Shown here one piece after another: positions 8,877-17,432 of a stretch of DNA of 20,248 bases (the stretch's first letter is position 1; every line of letters begins with the position of its first letter). A program made the translations under genes and the position numbers. Under the pieces are notes generated by a model that was not told where the DNA came from, ran no database searches, and worked only from the letters and a program-made list of their open reading frames with translations. This stretch comes from CAITWD01 sp963727285. Lineage in GTDB: Bacteria > Actinomycetota > Thermoleophilia > Miltoncostaeales > Miltoncostaeaceae. The stretch lies in NCBI GenBank assembly GCA_963727285.1, contig CAVSFF010000004.1, positions 1 to 20,248 on the forward strand, given 5' to 3'.

Positions 8877-9419
8877 GACGGGACCGCGGCTGCCCGGACA
8901 CCGGCGGCTCCGCCGCGCGCGATCGTCTGCTCGCCGCGAACGTCGGACCGACGACGTTCGTCTGGGTGCTCCCCGTAGCGGCCCAGGGATCGCGCGTACG
9001 AAGGCGCTTGCGAGACGGCGCTGGTGGGGATCGATCGGCTGGACCACGTCGCCGCAGGCCTGTGCGACTGCCCGCTATCGCGTCGCTCCTTCGGCAGGCA
9101 GATCGGGGCGTAGCAGCACTGTCCGGGCCGTGCGCGACGTGTGCGATCGGTGCGGCGGTTCGGATCAACGCGACGTCAGCGACGATCGGGTCGTTGATCA
9201 GACGATGGTGGTCGCTTCCTCGGCCAGTGCCCGGGCTCGGCACATCGTCGTTCCCCCGTCCCGTGCGGTGTGTGGACGCTCGCCCCTCGCCAGATTCGCG
9301 CTTGGCCGACCGCTGCTGATCGCCGTCGTCGCCCGGGGACCCCGGAGCCCGCGCCACGGGTCCCCGGCCGCGGCCGCGCCCGAGTCAGGTCGACGTGTCG
9401 TGTAGCGTCCTAAGCCGAT
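8877..9419. other. Intergenic stretch with a possible degraded gene remnant
   Basis: No continuous coding frame is convincing in these 543 bases. On plus near 9023-9110 a frame reads TALVGIDRLDHVAAGL and, after one shift, SFGRQIGA followed by a stop. This resembles the helical C-terminal domain of acyl-CoA dehydrogenases, where FGRPIG is typical. It could be a remnant or chance. A strong hairpin at 9333-9367 closes the stretch before rmlA. Confidence 0.3.
9333..9367 (+). terminator. Ten-base-pair hairpin upstream of rmlA
   Basis: CCGGGGACCC at 9333-9342 is the perfect reverse complement of GGGTCCCCGG at 9358-9367, with a 15-base loop. There is no T tract. It lies between the methyltransferase and rmlA and could end transcription from the left block, isolating the rmlA-D-B operon, or act as a leader structure. 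Confidence 0.5.
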
Positions 9420-10489
9420 ATGCATACGCAGATCAAGGGCCTTGTGCTCTCGGGCGGCGCCGGAACACGCCTGCGACCGATAACCCACACCAGCGCGAAG
9501 CAGCTGTCCGGTCGCCAACAAGCCCGTGCTGTTCTACGGGCTCGAGTCCTCCAGACGCGGGGATCGAGGACGTCGGGATCGTCGTCGGTGACACACATGC
9601 CGAGATCGAGGCAGCCGTCGGAGACGGCTCGCGATTCGGTCTGCGGGTAACGTTCATCCGGCAGGAGGCGCCTCTGGGGTTGGCCCACGCGGTGCTGACC
9701 GCCGAAGACTTCCTCGGTGACGCGCCGTTCGTGATGTACCTCGGTGACAACCTGTTGCGCGACGGGATTCGCGGACTCGTGGACGAGTTTCGCGCCGGTG
9801 ACGCCGATGCCATGATCTTGCTCCAACGCGTCCCGAATCCCAGCGAATACGGGGTTGCCGAGCTCGTCGACGGACGGGTCGAGCGCTTGGTCGAGAAGCC
9901 CCCCCACCCGAAATCGGACCTCGCTCTCGTCGGCGTCTATATGTTCACCCGCTCGATAATTGACGCCGCGAAGGCGATCAGCCCGTCGGCGCGCGGCGAG
10001 CTCGAAATCACAGACGCGATCCAGCGCCTGATCGACGAGGGCAAGCGCGTCGATCCGTCGATCGTGACGGGCTGGTGGAAGGACACCGGGCGGCTCGAGG
10101 ACATCCTCGAAGCCAACCGGCTGATCCTCGACGTTCTTAGCTCGCGGAACGAGGGCGACGTCCGCAATTCGACGATCGAAGGCCGTGTCGTGATCGAGGC
10201 CGGTGCGCGGGTGATCAACTCCTCCGTGCGCGGTCCGGCGATCATCGGTTCCGGTGCGCTGGTGGAGGACGCGTACGTGGGGCCCTACTCGGCCATCTCG
10301 CCCGGCGTGCACATCCGGCGGGCCGAGGTGGAGCACAGCATCTTTCTTGACGACAGCCGCATCGAGGACATCGACGCCCGCATCGAGAGCAGCCTGATCG
10401 GGCGTGGCGCGGTAATTGCCCGTTCCGAGGTCAAGCCGCGCGCCTACCGATTCATGGTCGGCGACTCCTCGTCGATCGGTTTGCTCTAG
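9420..10489 (+). CDS. rmlA: Glucose-1-phosphate thymidylyltransferase, long StrD-type (two frameshifts near the start)
   Basis: RmlA joins dTTP and glucose-1-phosphate to dTDP-glucose, the first step of dTDP-rhamnose synthesis. ATG 9420 opens IKGLVLSGGAGTRLRPITHT, the nucleotide-binding signature. The frame shifts near 9510 (then PVANKPVLFYGLES) and again near 9552, after which DAGIEDVGIVVGDTHAEIE runs on unbroken. Further marks: QEAPLGLAHAVLTAEDFLGD, YLGDNLLRDG with the metal-binding Asp, EKPPHPKSDLALVGVYMF, ARGELEITDAIQ and GWWKDTGRLEDILEANRL. From about residue 240 a left-handed beta-helix tail follows (IEGRVVIEAGARVINSSVRG, AYVGPYSAISPGVHIRRAEV). The total is about 355 residues, like StrD and unlike the roughly 290-residue RmlA of enterobacteria. 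The stop at 10487-10489 lies five bases before the rmlD start, so the two form an operon. Confidence 0.93.
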
Positions 10490-10494
10490 CGGCT

Positions 10495-11322
10495 ATGCGC
10501 ATCCTGGTCACCGGGGCCGCCGGCATGCTGGGATCCGATTGATCCCGTATTTGCGGACGCGCGGGCACGAGGTCGCAGGCGTCGATCTCGAGGTGGACAT
10601 TCGCAAGCCGGGACCGATCGATATCCGCGTGGCCGAGTTCGCGCCTACGGCCATCATTCACGCCGCGGCCTGGACCGATGTCGACCGTGCGGAGTCCAAC
10701 GAGGCCGCGGCCGCCGCGGTCAATGCGGACGGGGCCCGGAACGTCGCGCGCGCGGCTGCGCGGGCCGGTGCGGCACTGGTGTGCGTGTCGACCGACTATG
10801 TCTTCGACGGGACTTCGGACCGCGACTACACTGAGGATGATCCGGCCTCGCCGATCGGCGCGTACGGGCGCACAAAGCGTGCCGGCGAGATTGCCTCGCT
10901 CGAGGAGTACCCGGGCGGCGTCCGAATTGCCCGGACTGCTTGGCTGTACGGGGCGCACGGGGGAAATTTCGTCGACACGATGCTCCGGCTGGGCACTGAG
11001 CGCGAGGTGGTCCAGGTGGTGGCGGACCAACTGGGCTCGCCGACCTGGACGCGGGATCTCGCCCCGGCCCTGGAAGCCCTGATCGACCTGCCGCCGGGCG
11101 TCTACCACACGACCGGCGGCGGATCGGTGACGTGGCGGGCTTTGCCGAGGCGATCTTCGCCGAGGCCGGCATCGATTGCCGGGTCGAGCACGTCTCTACC
11201 GCAGAGTTCGGGCGCTTGGCGCCGCGCCCGGCCCGCTCGGTGCTCGCCGTCACCCGGCCAGGTACCCCCGGCTGCGGAGCTGGCGCGAGGCGCTGGAAAC
11301 TGATCTCAAGGAGACGGCATGA
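10495..11322 (+). CDS. rmlD: dTDP-4-dehydrorhamnose reductase (frameshifted)
   Basis: RmlD reduces dTDP-4-keto-L-rhamnose to dTDP-L-rhamnose, the last step of the pathway, in the cytoplasm. ATG 10495 gives MRILVTGAAGMLGS, the nucleotide-binding loop. A shift near 10537 follows, then LIPYLRTRGHEVAGVDLEV in the next frame. Family marks: IIHAAAWTDVDRAE, ALVCVSTDYVFDG, SPIGAYGRTKRAGE with the catalytic Tyr and Lys, IARTAWLYG and QLGSPTWTRDLAPALEAL. A second shift near 11135 leads to AGFAEAIFAEAGIDCRVEHV and RLAPRPARSVLAV, and a third near 11260 to LRSWREALETDLKETA with TGA at 11320-11322. The rebuilt length, about 275 residues, is near normal. The stop overlaps the rmlB ATG (ATGA at 11319-11322), which indicates translational coupling. 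Confidence 0.9.
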
Positions 11323-12323
11323 GGCTCTTGGTCACGGGCGGGTGTGGGTTCATTGGATCCGCCTTCGTCCGGATGGCGTTGGCGCGTGGCCATGACGTGA
11401 CGAATCTCGACAAGCTGACCTATGCCGGGAACCCGGCCAATGTCGCCGACGTCGCCGACTGTGCGGGCTACCGCTTTGTGCATGCGGACATTGCGGACGC
11501 CGCCCAAGTTGCCGGTGCGCTCGAGGGCGTCGACGTCGTCGTCAACATGGCAGCCGAGAGCCACGTCGATCGCAGCATCCTGGACCCGGCCACATTTCCG
11601 ATGACCGATGTCGTGGGCACTGCGGTCATCCTGGATCGGGCCCGCCGGGCGCGGGTCGCGCGGTTTGTGCAGGTGTCCACGGACGAGGTCTATGGCTCGA
11701 TCGCCGAGGGTCGGTTCAGCGAGACCGATCCGGTCGAGCCCTCGAGCCCCTACTCGGCGAGCAAGGCCGGTGGTGACTTGCAGGCGCTCGCCTGGCACCG
11801 GACGTACGGGATGGACGTGGTCGTGACGCGCGGTTCGAATACCTACGGGCCGCGCCAGTACCCGGAGAAGCTGATTCCGCTGTTTGTAACCAACGCGCTG
11901 GACGGCGAGGGACTGCCGGTCTACGGCGATGGGCGGCAGGTTCGCGACTGGATCCATGTCGATGATCACTGCGCGGGGATCTTCGCGGTGCTTGACCACG
12001 GGGCAGCGGGGGAGATCTACAACGTGGGCGGCGGCAACGAGCGCACTAACCTTGAGATCACCGAGCGGGTCCTGGAATACACGGGCGCCTCGCGGGAACT
12101 GATCCGCCACGTCACCGACCGCCCCGGCCACGATCGGCGCTACGCGCTGGCGACCGAGAGGTTGCGCGGTCTCGGTTGGGAGCCGACGGTGGAGTTCGGC
12201 GACGGGCTGGCGTCGACCGTGGCCTGGTACCAAGACCACCGCGGCTGGTGGGAGCCGATTAAGTCCGGCGAATACCGGGTCTTCTACGAGGCTCAGTATG
12301 GGAATCGCGGCGGCGACCGGTAG
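11319..12323 (+). CDS. rmlB: dTDP-glucose 4,6-dehydratase
   Basis: RmlB converts dTDP-glucose to dTDP-4-keto-6-deoxyglucose, the second step of dTDP-rhamnose synthesis. It is an intact 334-residue extended short-chain dehydrogenase. Visible marks: VTGGCGFIGS (5-14) for NAD binding, LDKLTYAGN (30-38) typical of RmlB, NMAAESHVDRSI (76-87), STDEVYG with catalytic Thr121, Asp122 and Glu123, and YSASK with Tyr145 and Lys149. Then come TRGSNTYGPRQYPEKLIPL, YGDGRQVRDWIHVDDHC, the GEIYNVGGGNERTN segment and VTDRPGHDRRYAL. The ATG at 11319 has an AAGGAG ribosome site at 11308-11313, five bases upstream, and overlaps the rmlD stop. The clean frame here contrasts with the broken rmlA and rmlD. Confidence 0.97.
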   Translation: MRLLVTGGCGFIGSAFVRMALARGHDVTNLDKLTYAGNPANVADVADCAGYRFVHADIADAAQVAGALEGVDVVVNMAAESHVDRSILDPATFPMTDVVGTAVILDRARRARVARFVQVSTDEVYGSIAEGRFSETDPVEPSSPYSASKAGGDLQALAWHRTYGMDVVVTRGSNTYGPRQYPEKLIPLFVTNALDGEGLPVYGDGRQVRDWIHVDDHCAGIFAVLDHGAAGEIYNVGGGNERTNLEITERVLEYTGASRELIRHVTDRPGHDRRYALATERLRGLGWEPTVEFGDGLASTVAWYQDHRGWWEPIKSGEYRVFYEAQYGNRGGDR

Positions 12324-12329
12324 TTGCCC

Positions 12330-12353
12330 GGCGTCATCGTGCTCGTGAGCGCC
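12330..12353 (+). terminator. Hairpin just after rmlB
   Basis: GGCG-TCA at 12330-12336 pairs with TGA-g-CGCC at 12346-12353, leaving one bulged base and a nine-base loop. It begins seven bases after the rmlB stop, in front of a convergent gene. It could terminate the rml operon; no T tract is present. Confidence 0.35.
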
Positions 12354-12450
12354 TCCTGATCAGCATTCGGCCCGCATGGGCGACATGCCGACCACGACAG
12401 TTGCCGTGGAAGCGCCACTGGGTTGGGTACCGGCGCGTCCGCTGCTCGGT

Positions 12451-12466
12451 GACGGATCGAACCGTC
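12451..12466 (-). terminator. Hairpin just after the PPOX gene
   Basis: GACGG at 12451-12455 pairs with CCGTC at 12462-12466 around a six-base loop. It lies twelve bases beyond the stop of the minus-strand PPOX gene, so it is placed where its terminator should be. The stem is short. Confidence 0.3.
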
Positions 12467-12477
12467 GGCCGGGTCGG

Positions 12478-12912
12478 TCAGTCGGCGACGTCGCGGGCGC
12501 CGGCGACCCGTACCGGGGTGACCCGCACGACCATCTCCGGCGGCACGGCATTGCGGCGCCCGTACTCATCGGCCCGCGCGGCGCCCATGTAGCGTCCGCC
12601 GATGCGCGTGCCCCAACGCAGGAGCTCATGTGCGTCGGTGGATGTCCTCGCGATCCCCGACACGGTCACATAGGAAAATGGTGGACGCTCATCGTCCCAG
12701 CAGAGGGTCACCCGTGGATCACGCAGGATCGCCCGGCCTTTGATCGTCGCTGCGGACATCATGAAGACGACGTCATCGCCGTCGAGGTCCACCCAGACCG
12801 GCGCCACGTGGGCAGCGCCATCGCGTCGGACGACCGCGAGCTTTGCGGTCCGTGCGGGCAGTGCCGCCACGAAGTCCCGCCACCAGTCTGAGACATCACG
12901 CTGATAGCCCAT
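12478..12912 (-). CDS. PPOX-class probable F420-dependent oxidoreductase
   Basis: A small split beta-barrel flavin/F420-binding protein of 144 residues, a usual size for this family. The sequence shows ARTAKLAVVRRDGAAHVAPV, then VWVDLDGDDVVFMMS, TIKGRAILRDPRVTLCWDDE, FSYVTVSGIA and a C-terminal PPEMVVRVTPVRV. These are typical of the actinobacterial F420-linked PPOX group, but the exact substrate and cofactor cannot be read from the sequence. The start ATG 12912 (GYQRDVSDWWRDF) is preferred over the in-frame ATG 12957 because the family begins just before this point; neither has a clear ribosome site. It is intact, convergent with rmlB, and probably unrelated to glycan synthesis. Confidence 0.87.
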   Translation of the reverse strand: MGYQRDVSDWWRDFVAALPARTAKLAVVRRDGAAHVAPVWVDLDGDDVVFMMSAATIKGRAILRDPRVTLCWDDERPPFSYVTVSGIARTSTDAHELLRWGTRIGGRYMGAARADEYGRRNAVPPEMVVRVTPVRVAGARDVAD

Positions 12913-13016
12913 GGGCGGGACCGTATCCGCTCGCCCCGCGGTGTGCCCGATCCGCATCGTTGCGTGCCGTCGGGGGGGGTGCCGCGGGCGGCACGCCGGG
13001 CCTGGACGGCGGGGGG

Positions 13017-13208
13017 ATGCGGGTGGGATTGCTCACGACCCTGTGGCAGTGCGTCGCGCCGTTCGGTGAGGTGACGCCGTCGTGGGCCGGCGTCCCGATC
13101 ATCGGGACAGCGTCGCCGGGCCCGCCAGAACTCGCGGCCAGCCAAAGTCTGCTTGTTCTTGCCGCGGTGATCGCCGTCGCATCGCTCGCGGGAAAGTCAG
13201 TGGACTGA
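13017..13208 (+). CDS. Possible small membrane-anchored hypothetical protein
   Basis: A 63-codon frame from ATG 13017, preceded by a G-rich GGCGGGGGG stretch that could serve as a loose ribosome site. It has a hydrophobic C-terminal run, SLLVLAAVIAVASLAGKS, that could be a single membrane helix, after a Pro/Gly-rich middle. No family is recognised. An open frame of this size is expected by chance here, so it is only a candidate. Confidence 0.25.
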   Translation: MRVGLLTTLWQCVAPFGEVTPSWAGVPIIGTASPGPPELAASQSLLVLAAVIAVASLAGKSVD

Positions 13209-13334
13209 TCGGCTATACGGCCGGATTCCGTCCGGGTGACACGCCGCTACGGGTCGGGGGTGTCGCGGTCGCAGCCGGTTGACATGATGTCGCCGCCGGC
13301 CCCGAGTGGGCCCGCGGCGACGAAGTCGGTTAGT

Positions 13335-13339
13335 GGAGG
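13335..13339 (+). promoter_or_regulatory. Ribosome binding site deciding the Tam-like methyltransferase start
   Basis: GGAGG lies five bases before GTG 13345 and supports that start over in-frame positions from 13306. Confidence 0.7.
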
Positions 13340-13344
13340 CGCCC

Positions 13345-14142
13345 GTGTCCGGAAATGAGCGCGAATGGAATGCCGAGGCGTACGACCGCCTCGCCGACCC
13401 GCAGCGTGAATGGGGACGGACCGTCTTGGAGCGTCTCGAGCTCCGGGGCGATGAGACCGTCCTCGATGCCGGCTGCGGGGCCGGGGGTCTGACCGCCGAG
13501 CTGCTCGAGCGGGTTCCGCACGGACGGGTCATCGCGATCGATGCGTCGCAGCAGATGGTGAGCCGGGCGCGTGCACTCCTTGAGCCACGGTTCGGCGACC
13601 GCGTGGAGATCTATGTCGGCGACCTTGCCGCGCTAAGCTTCGACGGTGTGGCGGACGCCGTCTTCTCGAGTGCCGTGTTCCATCACATCCACGATCATGC
13701 GGCGCTGTTCGCTGGGCTGTACCGAGCGCTCGTTCCCGGAGGACGGTTGGCGGCCCAGTGCGGCGGCGGTCCGAACCTGGTCGAGCTGCAGCGGCACGTG
13801 GCGGCGGCGGCCGATGCGGATCCTCGGCTGGCGACGCTCGTCGGATGGCCGGGTCCGTGGAACAACGCGGGTGCGCCGGAGGCCGCACGTCAGCTGGGCG
13901 CGGCGGGATTCACCGACGTGGCAACGTGGGTCACCGCGGCACCGGTCCACCTGCCGGACGTGGCCCGGATGCGGGAACATCTGGAGACGATCAACCTGAG
14001 AAGCCACCTCGCCAGGTTGCCGGACGCCGCCGCCCGCGCTGCGCTGCTCGACGGGGTAGTAGCGCAGATGGCGATTGCGGATACGCCGATGACGCTCGAT
14101 CATTGGCGGCTCAACATGGACGCCCGTCGTCCGACCCGCTGA
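13345..14142 (+). CDS. Class I SAM-dependent methyltransferase, trans-aconitate methyltransferase-like
   Basis: A soluble 265-residue Rossmann-fold methyltransferase. The N-terminus EWNAEAYDRLADPQREWG is typical of Tam-like enzymes. Motif I is ETVLDAGCGAGGLTAEL (about 37-53), motif II RVIAIDASQQMVSRAR (61-76), then VGDLAALSF, VADAVFSSAVFHHIHDH and the post-motif strand LVPGGRLAAQCGGG. The C-terminal part, ARQLGAAGFTDVATWV and DTPMTLDHWRLNM, also fits this group. Methylation of trans-aconitate itself is not certain, since the family label covers varied substrates. GTG 13345 is chosen because of a well-spaced GGAGG. The gene is intact. It precedes the PEBP gene by about 100 bases on the same strand. 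Confidence 0.88.
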   Translation: MSGNEREWNAEAYDRLADPQREWGRTVLERLELRGDETVLDAGCGAGGLTAELLERVPHGRVIAIDASQQMVSRARALLEPRFGDRVEIYVGDLAALSFDGVADAVFSSAVFHHIHDHAALFAGLYRALVPGGRLAAQCGGGPNLVELQRHVAAAADADPRLATLVGWPGPWNNAGAPEAARQLGAAGFTDVATWVTAAPVHLPDVARMREHLETINLRSHLARLPDAAARAALLDGVVAQMAIADTPMTLDHWRLNMDARRPTR

Positions 14143-14227
14143 CGGGAGGTGGGGTCACGCGCACACACGGCCCCGCGCGAGTGCTTTGATCGATCTACCG
14201 GGCCCATACCGGGCCCATGACTCGCGC

Positions 14228-14233
14228 GGGAGG
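14228..14233 (+). promoter_or_regulatory. Ribosome binding site deciding the PEBP start
   Basis: GGGAGG ends six bases before ATG 14240 and abuts ATG 14234, so 14240 is the better start. Confidence 0.7.
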
Positions 14234-14239
14234 ATGCCG

Positions 14240-14779
14240 ATGTCCATTGAGCGCCCAGTTGCCCCAGACCCCTACGACTACCTTCCCCCGGTGCCGGCTT
14301 TTACGCTTGAGAGCAATGACATCGAGGACGGCGCGATGCTGCCGATCACCTTCGTTCTCGACAGTCTCGGCGGAGGAAACCGCTCGCCGCATCTTCGGTG
14401 GTCGGGTGCACCGTCGGGCACCGAGAGTTATCTGGTGACCTGTTTCGACCCTGACGCGCCGACCGAGTCCGGTTTCTGGCACTGGTCCGCCGTCGACATT
14501 CCCGCGTCGGTGACCGAGCTTGCGCAGGGCGCGGGAGCGGCCGACGGCTCGGGTCTGCCATCCGGCGCATTCCACGTCAAGAACGACTACGGAACGGTCG
14601 GCTTTGGCGGCGCGGCGCCACCACCCGGCGATCGCCCGCACCGATACCTCTTTGCCGTCCACGCCCTCGACGTTGCGACGCTCGGCCCAGATGCGTCCGC
14701 GAACGCGACGCAGATTGCCTTCAACGCGATCTTCCACTGCATCGGACGCGCGGTGCTCCGTCCGGTCTGGAGCCACTGA
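14240..14779 (+). CDS. YbhB/YbcL-family phosphatidylethanolamine-binding-like protein
   Basis: An intact 179-residue protein of the PEBP fold, in bacteria the YbhB/YbcL group. Family marks in order: FTLESNDIEDGAMLP (21-35), NRSPHLRWSGAPSGTESYLV (47-66), CFDPDAP (68-74) and GFWHWSAVDIPAS (78-90), which form the ligand pocket. Then come SGAFHVKNDYGTVGFGG (108-124), PPPGDRPHRYLFAVHAL (127-143) and a conserved end, IFHCIGRAVLRPVW. No signal peptide is seen, so it is probably cytoplasmic. Its biological role is not established for most members. The gene is followed by a palindrome at 14791 and faces the convergent GT87-like gene. Confidence 0.93.
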   Translation: MSIERPVAPDPYDYLPPVPAFTLESNDIEDGAMLPITFVLDSLGGGNRSPHLRWSGAPSGTESYLVTCFDPDAPTESGFWHWSAVDIPASVTELAQGAGAADGSGLPSGAFHVKNDYGTVGFGGAAPPPGDRPHRYLFAVHALDVATLGPDASANATQIAFNAIFHCIGRAVLRPVWSH

Positions 14780-14790
14780 TTCGACGTTGC

Positions 14791-14804
14791 GCCCGCGCGC
14801 GGGC
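14791..14804. terminator. Palindrome between convergent PEBP and GT87-like genes
   Basis: GCCCGCGCGCGGGC at 14791-14804 is a perfect 14-base palindrome able to form a five-pair stem with a CGCG loop. It lies 12 bases after the PEBP stop and 27 bases from the GT87-like stop. The position suits a shared terminator; no T tract is present. Confidence 0.4.
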
Positions 14805-14830
14805 GTGGGATTCCCCCGCGTGGGTGCGCG

Positions 14831-16040
14831 TCAGCGCTCCGCGGCCGGACCACGGCGGGCGAGCGCGAACGCGCCGCCCGCCGAGGCCGTCAACGCGATC
14901 AGATCGGCGAAGAAGTCCACGGAGTATCTGATCGATGAGATCGCGGATGACGACTCGTTGTCAGGCCACGTCTGGGTCATCACGAGCCACCACAGTACGA
15001 GCACCGTGGCCACGCCGAGAGTGATGCCGCGTCCGGCGCCACCGCGCAATGCGCGAGCGACCCAGATCCACACAAGCGGCAGTAGGTAGAGGCTGTAGGC
15101 CGTGTGGCACACCGGGAGCAGAAGGACCAGACAGACCATCGGTTCCACAGACACGGACCGGAGTCGTCGGGCGTCCGTAACGCACTCACCGCGAGCGCCA
15201 CAACCCACGCCAACATCACGAGATCGAATCCAACCCGAAGGCCGCCCGACACGGTCAGTGGCTGGGCGAAGCCGGTCCGCGTGAACCGCAGGTCGGCAGT
15301 GCCCCACAGCGATCGGCTGACCTGGTGCTGGGACCGCGCGTCGAACGCGTTGTGCCACAACCCCCCAAAGGCCATGGCCACCCCACAGCAGGGCACTCAA
15401 CGGTGCCACCAGCGCGACCAGCGCGAAGCCGAGGATGAACCGCCGACGGGCACGCAGGCCCGTTTGTGCGACGACCGCGACGAGGGCCCACGGCCACACC
15501 TTGATCAGACCGGCGGCGCTGACGAGTGCCCCGCGGGTGCCCGAATACCCCCCGGGTCCCGGCCCACATTGCACCCATCAGCACCATTGTGACGAGGGGA
15601 TCGGTCTGGCCGAGGAGGATCGCCACTTTGAGAGGCCAGAAATACGCAGCGCTGCCGGCGCAGATCACCAGAAGTGTTGGGCCATGCCAGCGGACGGACG
15701 AGCGCGGCTGGCTGGCCAGAAACGCGACGATCGCCACCCCGATGAACACGAGGTTCGCAACTGTCCAGATCCGGAAGGCGTGATGGACGTCGGTCGCGAC
15801 CAGCGGGCGGAGGATGATCGCCACGGCCGGCGTGTACACGAACTTGGCGACGCCGTAGGGCAAACTGCCGTGGGCGATCCGCGCCGCGGCGCCGTCGTCG
15901 ACGGCGAAATCGGGTCCAAGCCGCGCGTGCAGGATATTGCGGTATTGCGCGACGATCAGCGCGATCGCCGCGACGGCCGCCCCTACCCGCGCGAGCACCC
16001 ACGGAGCGCGCCCTTCGTGCGGTCGAGCGACGCCGTTCAT
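14831..16040 (-). CDS. Polytopic glycosyltransferase, GT87/DUF2029-like (frameshifted)
   Basis: A GT-C-type membrane mannosyl- or glycosyltransferase expected to use polyprenyl-phosphate sugar on the outer membrane face. From ATG 16040 it shows a first helix (LARVGAAVAAIALIVAQY), the loop ARIAHGSLPYGVAKFVYTPA typical of GT87, then AIILRPLVA, helices with LKVAILLGQTDPLVTMVLMG, and after a shift near 15555 AGLIKVWPWALVAVVAQ. A further shift near 15370 gives HNAFDARSQHQVSRSLWG and LRVGFDLVMLAWVVALAVSA. The last part, LLPVCHTAYSLYLLPLVWIW onwards, is in the first C-terminal frame and ends at 14831. Three or more shifts are needed; the rebuilt length is about 400 residues. An upstream ATG at 16215 overlaps the PIG-V-like stop (ATGA) and could be the true start after one more shift, adding a Pro-rich, probably disordered tail. 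Confidence 0.78.
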
Positions 16041-16211
16041 CGGCGCCGCTTCGGACGACGGCTCGAATGCACGCTGGAACAGGAGCCGTGATCCCGGCGG
16101 ATGTTGGAGGTCAGGAGTGTCGTGTGCGGTGGGTGAGGGCGTCGCGGCCGGGACCTTGCGGCCGGGCCGTCGTCGCAGGATCCGGAGATGAACGGCGAGG
16201 CGGCCGCGTGG

Positions 16212-17432
16212 TCATGGGGCAACCACGTCGATATCCAGCGTCAGAGCAACCATGAGGCCGATCGCGGCGGCTCCGGTCCATCGGATGCGTCTGAACGCCG
16301 CCCCGCTCGACCCAAGCCGCCACCGGCCAAGCGAGGGGGAATGCCAGCAGGCCGAACCTCGCCATGCTGTTGAAGTTGCCTGTCTGCAGCGGCGTCAGGA
16401 CGGCAACTGCGGCATAGACGATCCAAGGACTCCGCCAGGTGCCGAGAAAGTGCGCCAGCGCCACGATTAGCGCGAGCATCACGACGACGGCCGTCAGATC
16501 CCACACAGGTACAGGTCCATCCCACCGGACTGCAGAGGTAGCACGCTTCCCGCAGCGCTCGATGGTCGGACGTGAACGGATAGTCGACGACGGCAGACGT
16601 CTGCGTCCAAATCCCCCTGAGCGATGCGACTCCCGGGGATGTCCGCCCCCATGCGCGCTGGGCACGGAAGGGGAGGGTCCACGATCCTCGGGCGGACTGC
16701 ATCCACCACAGGAACCCGAACAGAGCGACGGCCCCCGGAATGACCGCAGCGGCCGTCCGCGCTGTACGCGTGCGGGGTCCCGGGGCGGCGATCGTCCACG
16801 CGAGCATGACCAACAGCAGTACGACGAGCGCCCCCTGCGGGCGCACGAGCACCGCGGCGCGGAGCGGGTCAGACCCGCGACCAGCCAGTGGTTGCGCAGG
16901 GCGGCGTAGGCGGCGCATGCCGCGATGCCGAAGAGCAGCCCGTCCGTGTACGCAAGGCCGCTGTAGACCGCGGGCGGGGCCAAGGCGGTGACCCACACGG
17001 CCCGCCCTGCGAGGCGGTCGCCCCAGCGGTCGCCTACGATGCCACCGACCGCGATGAGCCCCGCCAGGAACCCGACGCTGTTAGCCGCCGAGACCCCAGG
17101 CGAACGGGCTCGTGCCGGTCCAGATCCCGATGCGCATGATCATCGGCAGGGCCGGGAAGAAGGCAAAATTCGTGAAGTGGGCGAGGTTGGTGACGACCCC
17201 CGGCGCGTATCCGTACCGCGCGATGTCGAGGTACCAGACGCTGTCCCACGAGCCGAGAAACGACACCGCATGCGGTACGCCGGGATCTATCGTCGACCCC
17301 GGCGGACGCCCCGATGCGACCGACCCGACGATGGCGGCCACGGCGATGACGATGCGGGACACGGACCCAAGCGGTCACGGCTGTCCGCCACACGTGCGGC
17401 GAACCCAAGGTCCCGGGTGTCGATTGAGCCAT
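16212..17432 (-). CDS. PIG-V-like mannosyltransferase, integral membrane (frameshifted)
   Basis: A GT-C membrane enzyme resembling eukaryotic PIG-V, which adds a mannose from dolichyl-phosphate-mannose; actinobacteria have related proteins. ATG 17432 gives MAQSTPGTLGSPHVWRTAV with GGAGAGG upstream. A shift near 17365 leads to VSRIVIAVAAIVGSVASG, then the diagnostic SWDSVWYLDIARYGY and HFTNFAFFPALPMIM (about 17265-17130), where acidic Asp residues are expected to be catalytic. After a shift near 17090 come VWVTALAPPAVYSGLAYTDG and LLFGIAACAAYAALRNHWLV. The middle (about 16870-16520) is broken by more shifts. The end has DLTAVVVMLALIVALAHFLG, VLTPLQTGNFNSMARFGLLA and FPLAWPVAAWVE, and after a last shift IGLMVALTLDIDVVAP with TGA at 16212-16214. 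The rebuilt length is about 405 residues. Mannose as substrate is inferred. Confidence 0.75.

Larger units (their letters stand above)
12913..13344. other. Divergent gap between the PPOX and Tam-like methyltransferase genes
   Basis: This 432-base gap should hold promoters for both divergent neighbours. It includes a possible small ORF at 13017-13208, listed separately. Otherwise I see only GC-rich sequence with G runs (12971-12978 and 13011-13016) and no clear promoter boxes. Confidence 0.4.

Noticed and set aside
9410..10336. Minus-strand open frame of 308 codons opposite rmlA
   Set aside because: Shadow of the RmlA coding frame, rich in Arg, Asp and Val with no motif.
11250..12239. Long minus-strand open frame of 329 codons opposite rmlB
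   Set aside because: It is antisense to an intact, well-conserved rmlB and has no family marks; long shadow frames are expected at this GC content.
14195..14776. Minus-strand open frame opposite the PEBP gene
   Set aside because: Antisense shadow; the plus frame has clear PEBP motifs and a good ribosome site.
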